Positions 56,233 through 64,000 of a stretch of DNA of 64,000 bases are shown here, piece after piece (the stretch's first letter is position 1; each line of letters begins with the position of its first letter). The stretch lies in NCBI GenBank assembly GCA_023630585.1, contig CM042536.1, positions 26,650,404 through 26,714,403 of the forward strand, read 5' to 3'. Under the pieces are notes generated by a model. It had not been told where the DNA came from. It did no database searches and saw only the letters and a list, made by a program, of their open reading frames with translations. This DNA comes from Cranoglanis bouderius. Lineage: Eukaryota; Chordata; Actinopteri; Siluriformes; Cranoglanididae. The translations under genes and the position numbers were made by a program.

Positions 56233-57296
56233 CAGTACTGTGCAAAAGTTTTAGGCAGGTGTGAAAAAATGCTGTAAAGTAAGACTGCTTTCAAAAAGAC
56301 ATGTTAATCATTTATATTTATCAATTAACAAAATGCAAAGTGAGTGAACACAAGAAGAATCTACATCACATCAGTGTTTGGTGTGACCACCCTTTGCCTT
56401 CAAAGCAGCATCAATTCTTCTAAGTACACTTGCACACAGTTTTTGAAGGAACTCGGCAGGTAGGTTGGCCCAAACATCTTGGATAACTAACCACAGTTCT
56501 TCTGTGGATTTAGGCAGCCTCAGTTGCTTCTCTCTCTTCATGTAATCCCAGACAGGCTCGATGATGTTGAGATCAGCGCTCTGTGGGGGCCATACCATCA
56601 CTTCCAGGACTCCTTAGTCTTCTTCACGCTGAAGATAGTTCTTAATGACTTTCACTGTATGCTTGGGGTCACTGTCATGCTGCAGAATAAATTTGGGGCC
56701 AATCAGATGCCTCCCTGATGGTATTCCATGATGGATAAATATCTGCCTGTACTTCTCAGCAGTGAGGAGAACATTAATTCTGACCAAATCCCCAACTCCA
56801 TTTGCAGAAATGCAGCCCCAAATATGCAAGGAACCTCCACCATGCTTCACTGTTGCCTGCAGACACTCATTCGTGTACCGCTCTCGAAGCCCTTCGGCAA
56901 ACAAACTGCCTTCTGCTACAGCCAAATATGTCTTCATCAACCTCACCTTGTTAGCGGAGTTTGGCTGTTCCTCACCCAGTTTTATTCCTGTTTTAACCTA
57001 CATATTGAATTGATGATCATTAGCACCTGTTTGGTATAATTGTTTAATCATACACCTGACTATATGATTACAAATTCCCTGAATTTTTGCAAGTGAACCT
57101 AGCAGAATTGATGCTGTTTTGAAGGCAAAAGGTGGTCACACCAAATATTGATGTGATGTAGAGTTTTCTTCTGTTCACTCACTTTGCATTTCGTTACTTG
57201 ATAAATATAAACGATTGTAATAAACTGTCTATTTTTGAAAGCATTCTTACTTTACAGCATTTTTTCACACCTGCCTAAAACGTTTGCACAGTACTG
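56233..57296 (-). mobile_element. Tc1-like transposon, internally deleted
   Basis: Long inverted repeats: the left starts cagtactgtgcaaaag and the reverse complement of the right starts cagtactgtgcaaacg; both continue ttttaggcaggtgtg and beyond. TA follows the right end (57,297-57,298); the left TA has become CA. The minus strand keeps the second half of a DDE transposase: TVKHGGGSLHIWGC, LQHDSDPKHT (second catalytic D) and SADLNIIEPVWDYMK (third acid, E). The DNA-binding domain and first D are missing and a frame break separates the two parts, so it cannot mobilise itself. Confidence 0.9.
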
Positions 57297-57319
57297 TATG
57301 TATGTACACACACACTGAA

Positions 57320-57907
57320 TGTACAAACACACACACACACACACACACACTTTCAGCTGATAAAGGAAAGCTGACTTAAGTTCCCTCGGTGACATCAGTG
57401 AGCCACACATGACCCTTCCCAGGATTCAGTGGGCCACACAAAGCACTTTCCTGAGAACCGGTTTAAACCGGTAAGTGTGTGTGCGTGCGTGTGTGTGTGT
57501 GAGAGAGTGAGACTGAGGCAGGTTTTTAACCCTTTGTGGACAACAGCAAGCAGCCACATAACACAAAGACACACAGTCTCTCACACACACACACACACAC
57601 ACACACAAATCCACAAATGGATGGTTACGCCCGAAAGAGACGCCACATGGCATTCCAAAACACAAGTCCTCTAAAGAAATGAGGGGTGGAGGTGGTGGGG
57701 GAGTGAGGAAGAGTTGAAGAAGACTGTTACTGTTGGCTCAACCGTAGTGATTCTTAAAGCAACAGCACATTATTTAAGATGGTGTTATTACGGAGACTCT
57801 TATTTATAATGCTTTAATTCAGCCTGAAGGTAACGCTATCCGCTTACGAGAGTGGTTAAATGGGGTCAGACGAAGGCAATGTACGTCTTCAGAGACACAG
57901 CGTTCGC

Positions 57908-57938
<31 letters not shown>

Positions 57939-60900
57939 CACCTTTTGTGTGTGTGCACGTGTATGTGTGTATCATATACAAGCAATAAAGAGATACTTAC
58001 AACCAGCCTGTTAAGGCATTGAAGTCTGGTTTATGACCTTAGCATACTTCATAAGATATCCACTGCAGTCATGTTGAAAAGTGTTTTTCATTTCAGCAAC
58101 CAAAGCTGATAAAGCACACAATATAAAGGCATGACCTGAATTTAAAAAAAAAAAAAAAAAGAAAAAAGCCATGTAGCCCTCAGCATGGACAATTTCATTA
58201 ATCTGTTCAGAGGTCAGAGATTCTGGTAAAGGGGAAGAGGAAGAAAAAAAGATTCTAGTTGATTATTCATTACGTAGTTGATTCTTTTTTGTTTTGTTTT
58301 GTTTTGTTTTGTTGCAAAAGATACTTTGGTGAAATAAAAAATTATGCCAAATAAACTTGAAGAAATTCACATCTTTCTGGCTTGAAAGCGATCGAATCTG
58401 AAATGAAAATGAAACTGACTTTATTTCGTGCGAACATCACCACAAGACTGTAGAACTGTTCTCAGATCAGCAAACGTCATTTCCCTGCTTCCACATTAAG
58501 TGCCTTACAATAGACGTGTTGTTTCTGCCTCTCATCTGCTTATACAGCGTGTAGCTTAGGTCAGCGCTCCCGAGTCCCGGCGGATGTGTGTTCGGCTCAT
58601 ATGGACTTCGTCAGGGGGGAATAAATTGCTCCAACATGCCCATTAATACTGTCGGGCTGTGAGGGACAGCTGACCCATTCGGTAGCTCTTTTAGGGCTGT
58701 TAATGCCTATAGCAATATCAATGCTGATATCTTCAATACGAGCACATCATCAAACCGCAGGTTCTTTTTGCGCGACCCTTTAGAGTTTCCGTTTTCGTTG
58801 CAGCACAGGTAGCGTAAAAGAAAAGCTATGAAAATTAGCCAAATTAATGCCGGCTAGAGTTTAACAGTGACACATGGGTTCACCGATGTGTTTTTATAAC
58901 AGCACCAGTCAAATTGGGACGGAGTGATGTAGCTGAGGTTGAGGAACTGTCAGAGGAACTTATACACCATACACTGCTTATACACTGCTGCCATTTTCTA
59001 CTTCTGTTTTTTTTTTCCCCAGGGGCATAATAGTAGGGTTCATACTTAGTCTACAAAAACTTCAGGTTTAGGCCACACCCACTTTGGGTTCAAATCTGAA
59101 TAGAGATCAGCGAAAACATTCTGCTGCTCTCATTCCGACAAACACACAAGCAAATAAATTCAATTCTCAACACTACACACCGATAAGCGAGTACTGTGTC
59201 AATATTTAGCTTTTTATTTCTATAAGAGTGCAGGCATGGGATGATTCATGCACACCTCATTGGAAAACATTTTTATTTTATGTCATGTCTCTGCTACGTA
59301 TCATATCATGAGTCTCTTGACCTTCCCATAGCACTGATAGTTAACTGCTTAAAAATAATTTCTCTGCTTTGCTAAGCAACGGTAGTTTGTTTACTCAAAC
59401 AGGATTTTTTGGCCTTGCGTGATACAGGCAAACCTTTTTATCAGACACGTGCACCGTTAAACGAGGTAACGAAAGCGTAACGACATATTTACCCTTCAAA
59501 CTTTCTTCTATAAGGAGCACGGTTGCTTGAAATGGACAGAGATATGACCCATAAGTGTGACTGTTCTAAATTTACAAGCTTTCAATATTTGGACACAGCA
59601 AAGTGCCTGATATTCTTAATGCAACACTGTGTGCATATCGTAAGATGCGCCACGCACGTTTCCGTGGATGCCACTAAGCCTTCTGGTTTAGCATTTGGAT
59701 AATATGACTTTAAATAAACTGGACTTTGAACTTGAAATCTTGTAATAAATGGAGCAAAGGCAAACCCCTGGCAAGGTGCTCCACAAAACCACAAAAAAAA
59801 GAAAAAAAAAAAAAAAAGAAAGTGAACCCAAATCATTTACGCCATTAACAACTGGCACGTTTTTTCACTTCGGACACAACAATCGGACTACAGTGCAGCT
59901 CCTTGAGGAAAGAATGGTCAATAAGAACAAAAGCACACGTCCCGTTCGTTCTCTGTAGGCTACTGTTCCTTCGCGGAACTCTCCTCGGCATTCCTTCTGG
60001 GGACAAGGAAATGGTAAACAAGTGAGTCATCGTCCCGCACAAAGCCATAACAGACAGCTGAAGGGATCGGGCTGTTCTCAGATCTGATTGCAGAGGTCGA
60101 GGGCTACGGCACAAGAATCACGTTTAGTTTACACCGGCTGACCTCGGCCCAGCGGTTACAGCCGAAAGAGCCAAAAGCGCAGAGTCACATGGCGGACAGA
60201 GGAACGAGTCCACATGTTGCAGTGAACGTCTAGAGTGTCAGTTAAGGCTAAAATGGCAGCGGCGGATCAGGTTTCACGTCCCCCTGGGGCAGCATACATA
60301 TATGTAGCTTCTCAAACAAGGCACGTCCTTCCATACACACACAGAAGACAAGAAGAGTGTCCATATAAAGACCAGTATGAAAAAAGAAAAGAAGAAAAAA
60401 AGTGATCTAAACATAAAGATCAATCAACTGTAATCTGGCAATCAACCAACAACAGCTAATAAAAACAAAAGTGGCTACGTAGGTGCAAAACACTGAATGT
60501 CTGATTTACTTTGGTTGCTATTTGAAAAGCTAAAAACACACACAAAAAAAAAAATCCAGGAAAACACAAACATCTCAAACCATAAACATTGTCTGGTTGG
60601 CTGTCCACAATCCTCTAAAATACAAAAATAGCCAATGAGAGCAGAGTAGTCACCATGATGTCAACACGGAACTACAATCTTCATGCTGTGTGCCGCATTT
60701 TCTCCACCGTGAGGACATGCAGGAACACATTTCAGAGCTTTATACACCCAATTAAGTCGGCAGCACTTGAGTATACAGTGTCGTAAAACATTCATGATCA
60801 CTAGCAAATCCAGACTAATTGCTTTGGCAGCTATGCAGCCAAACGTAACCCTGACGAAGAGGAAAAGCTAAGAGTTAACGCTTGCACTTAAGAAGAAGAA

Positions 60901-61890
60901 GAAAAAAAAAAAAAAAACCTAGAAAGAGCAAGTAAATTCAACCACAAATCTACTCGTACAGACCCTGAAACACACTTTTATTCAAGGCAGTGATGCCCTC
61001 TGGTGCTAACATTGCTAGTCTGCTACTAAACAGTGCTTGAGCTGCTGTTATATTGATTCATTCAGGACCATACAGGGTTCTGCGTGGACAACGTGGACAG
61101 CAGCGCTGTGCGGTAATAAGTACATTACATAGTAATTCTTTTGTGGCCCCCTGTGAAATTTCCTCTGCTGCAGTTAAAAATGCAATAGATGCAAATATAT
61201 GCAAATTCGAGATGTAACCAGATATCATTCGTAATGCACAGGTAAGGTGTTACAAATACGAATAGGAGTTTAAGACAGCAGTCAGATATGAAACTCACAG
61301 GACATAGAAAGATCATTTACTAATGTGAACACGAGTTACTGTGCGATGTTTTACCAGCATTCGTTCATCCTTAGTAACTGCCTGGTCAGGACTGCAGTGG
61401 TTTAAATTAGGCTACCAGCTTGTTTATTTTTCTGAAATCACTGACTGGTGCAAACAAAAATAATTACTTTGCAAGTGGGAATATTCTCTAATACTAAAAA
61501 AAATATATAAAACATCTCTCCATTCAGAGCAAAATGTGCGCTTTATTCTGTAGCGCATGCTCAAATCCGTGTGAATCATCCGCTTAAATGAATTTTAATT
61601 AGATTTCCCATAAAGTAATACACTGGGTCTATAAAAACTGATTATAGCTCCATGAGTGTGTAGAACGTCAGAGAAACGTATGACTAGTTCTGCAAGGCTA
61701 TAGTTATACAGTTTACAGTTATACACGTCTGTATTTCCTTTAATAAAAATTAACTCCGGTGGTAAAACAACCTTTGTGAGAACCAATAAGAAGCGTCCAC
61801 CAAAGCAAGCACACCACTAACCTCCTGACCAAGCAATTCGCTGCACTTGAAAATGGTTGAAATGTGAAACCAACTGAAGCAAACGGAAGG
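57320..61890. other. No gene seen; simple repeats
   Basis: (CA)n tracts lie near 57,330, 57,583-57,606 and 57,926-57,941, with A-rich patches near 58,142, 59,792 and 60,900. Open frames near 59,582-60,114 on both strands show no domain or splice support. Confidence 0.5.
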
Positions 61891-61899
61891 AAAAAATTG

Positions 61900-62250
61900 C
61901 AATGTCACAAGAAACTCAAACTCAGTCTTTGGACCTGCCCTGGAGCGATGAACACTGTTCCTCCAAAAGATATTTCTTTCATTGGTGTTTTGATGGTGGT
62001 GGTGGTGGTGGTGATGGTGAAGGAGGAGGCGTGTGTTGTCTAACCCATCACTCCAAAATCTTCCATAAATGTTTAACTGGATTGAGCTCTGGCGAGTGTG
62101 AAGCGTGAAGGATATGATTTACATCATTGTCATTGAGCCCTCATGCCCTGTGGATAAAGGCGGGGTCATCCTGGAAGAGACCACAACTATTGGGATGGAA
62201 ATAAGGATAAAGGGGATCAGTCAGAAGAACTGCACTACTGATTTACCAAT
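61900..62250 (-). mobile_element. Tc1-like transposase remnant
   Basis: The minus strand near 62,100-62,047 translates to HSPELNPVKHLWKILE and a stop, the degenerate form of the Tc1 block S-P-D-L-N-P-I-E-H-L-W. The catalytic glutamate is lysine and a stop follows, so it is dead. Neighbouring sequence ('catcctggaagaga' etc.) belongs to the same element. Ends were not found. Confidence 0.6.
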
Positions 62251-62259
62251 GGAGCCCAA

Positions 62260-64000
62260 AAAAAAAAAAGGCAGCAGAGTAAATAAATGCCCCCCCTACA
62301 GCAAAACTGTGCCACAGTTTTTATTATATGTACAGTATATACACATGAATGTAGAAAACGTACGTTCCCTCTCAGTTTAGATCTTCGGAGGTGCCGATTC
62401 TTAAAGAAGGACTGCGAGATGTAGTTTGGTTCCTTTGTGTAGGTGGCAAACATTCAGAAACACTGCAGTCTTTCGCAATATGGGGATTTTGATGCTGTAA
62501 TAGTCGATTAATGCTGGGCTTTGCGGCATACACCGAGAAAGCCTTACTTTGTGAACCATGAAAGATAGCAGCTCGGCTTAAGCTCAGCTTAGCGTCAAGC
62601 AGGTGATCAACACTGCCTTCCAAAATCAAGACATATTTAGATTATTAGAGTGAACACATAACGTGAAAATAGAAAACGGTCATGGAGTTTCAGGAATTTT
62701 TTTGATGCAAGTCGCCACACAAATGCTACAATTATATACTGCATATTTCTCCTACCAGACGAAAAATACAACACAAAAGTTAATAAGGACTCTGGTCTGG
62801 TTGCTAACTTTATTGAGAAGGTTATAAGAGAACAAATACACACTCCAATATTATCCTATGTACATCAATTTAATTATCCCTCCGCTGTTTGTGTAGACTT
62901 AATGGACTTCCTACACTGTACTTCAACTGTAATACATGTTATAAGAGATGTTTTAATACATCAGGGACGAACATATCTTAAAGTCCCCATGAAACCAGAA
63001 TTGAAGTTTTGTGGCTTTTAGTATGAATATGTTATCCTTAAGGCTGTCTGTAAGCTAGTGTGCTCCAAAACAATGACACAAGTCGCACTTAGAAGATATA
63101 TGCATTCAAAATTTACACTCTCTCTCTACCACCAATACGGATCGACAGTTTTGATGACCTCATTCTGCACTTCGGCTTCTCATCAGATTTTCTCTCCAAT
63201 CAAATGCTCTCTAGAATCTGAAGGGTCCCGTCCCCAACATTATAACAGTCACCTTGCCTAAAAGCTGTTGGCTATTTAAAAAGGGAGAGATATATGTCCC
63301 ACCCTGACTTCCTGTTTCGGTGAAAATTACGTCAAAACACCTCAAATAAAGCTGCGCATTTCATGGCACTTCTCGGGGACTTTAAATTCATTGGCTAGTC
63401 CATTGGGCAACTGAAATCCCAGCCATGTTTTCACCTCAACAAAGTGTCAGCAAACCATTGGCCAATGTTTCAGCTATGAGATGTGATGTTCTGTCCTCGC
63501 ATCACATGTAAAAGTTATTATCTGAGTCTTACTAGAGCCTATTTTTTTTTTTCTTCGATATGTTTAACCTACTTGTCCAATAGCCCGGACAAAGAATCTG
63601 CTTGTCACAGGTTACTTATATGTCCACCCTTGTACATATATTTAACTTGACTTATTGGTGTTTCACGTTAAATTTCAAGTAAACCATATCTCAAAAATGG
63701 CATCACAAATCTAACAGAACATGGCAACTTGGCGCTACATTACTACTCCCATTAAAAAATACAGCCTTCAAAGAAATGCAAGTCAAAATGTCACAGATAT
63801 CTCAGGAATCTCTAAATCCTGAGGTGTTTAGAACAGCAAGGCAAAATTATATAGGACCTAGCGGTATTAGAAGATCCTAAATGTGCACCTAATGTGCATT
63901 CCATTGTATGAGAGAGCGCTTCAGCTAAGTAAATATGTACAGTAAGGCTGGTGGCACAGGTTCAGCTGACGGAGAGCTGGGTGGTCGGGGCTGCTTGTCA
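62260..64000. other. Right edge, no gene seen
   Basis: AT-rich DNA without recognised exon or element. Short frames (for example 63,058-63,261) have no supporting motif. Confidence 0.45.

Larger units (their letters stand above)
53247..64000 (-). other. gatad2a upstream intron / 5' flank, no exon identified
   Basis: No coding exon could be supported on either strand. The region holds microsatellites, SINE-like copies, a deleted Tc1 element and another Tc1 remnant. Non-coding first exons of gatad2a may be present (for example in CpG-richer sequence near 58,550-58,620 or 60,150-60,300) but I cannot identify one. Confidence 0.5.

Noticed and set aside
60240..60402. Short plus-strand frame starting ATGGCAGCGGCGG, suggestive of a first exon
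   Set aside because: It runs about 50 codons into A-rich sequence without a donor site or any family resemblance.

Overview
This window is nuclear DNA from a ray-finned fish. Vertebrate genes with short exons and GT-AG introns sit among dense (CA)n/(GA)n microsatellites and fish-type transposons (Tc1 families, Rex1, RTE, L1, tRNA-derived SINEs). The repeat vocabulary is most like that of otophysan fishes such as catfish, but the species is an inference and I hold it loosely. No bacterial, viral or CRISPR feature was found.

Layout. Positions 1-22,160 are gene-poor and repeat-rich: long (GT)n tracts, a hAT-type MITE with an 8-bp target duplication, SINEs, a Tc1 element carrying a second repeat inside it, and at 14.1-21.3 kb an L1 element split by an antisense RTE element (19-bp target duplication) and an antisense Rex1-like element. 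A TATA-containing promoter at 23.55 kb begins cirbp (cold-inducible RNA-binding protein, + strand, coding 24,230-26,220), with a long 3' region to about 28.96 kb. Three genes follow on the - strand: yjefn3 (29,107-35,070), ndufa13 (37,175-40,661) and gatad2a (coding 44,257-53,238). Every exon could be joined in frame: cirbp 169 aa, yjefn3 247 aa, ndufa13 144 aa, gatad2a 611 or 612 aa. From 53,247 to the right edge I see no coding exon; it is probably gatad2a intron 1 or 5' flank, with Tc1 and SINE copies.

The order gatad2a-ndufa13-yjefn3, all on one strand, matches the human 19p13.11 block. cirbp lies tail-to-tail with yjefn3. The genes do not form one pathway: Gatad2a is a NuRD chromatin-remodelling subunit, Ndufa13 a respiratory complex I subunit, Yjefn3 an AIBP/NAXE-family protein whose NADHX-epimerase loop is altered, and Cirbp an RRM-RGG stress RNA-binding protein.

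The best leads are not a new gene system. They are: (a) splice acceptors built from UG microsatellites, above all the gatad2a exon for the MBD-binding coiled coil, which has a UG repeat on one side and a complementary CA repeat on the other; (b) a degenerate minisatellite of about 45 bp with repeated CAGCTG E-boxes and a second-order period in a gatad2a intron; (c) the nested LINE stack; (d) an exact TISU start element in ndufa13; and (e) candidate alternative 3' exons of cirbp.
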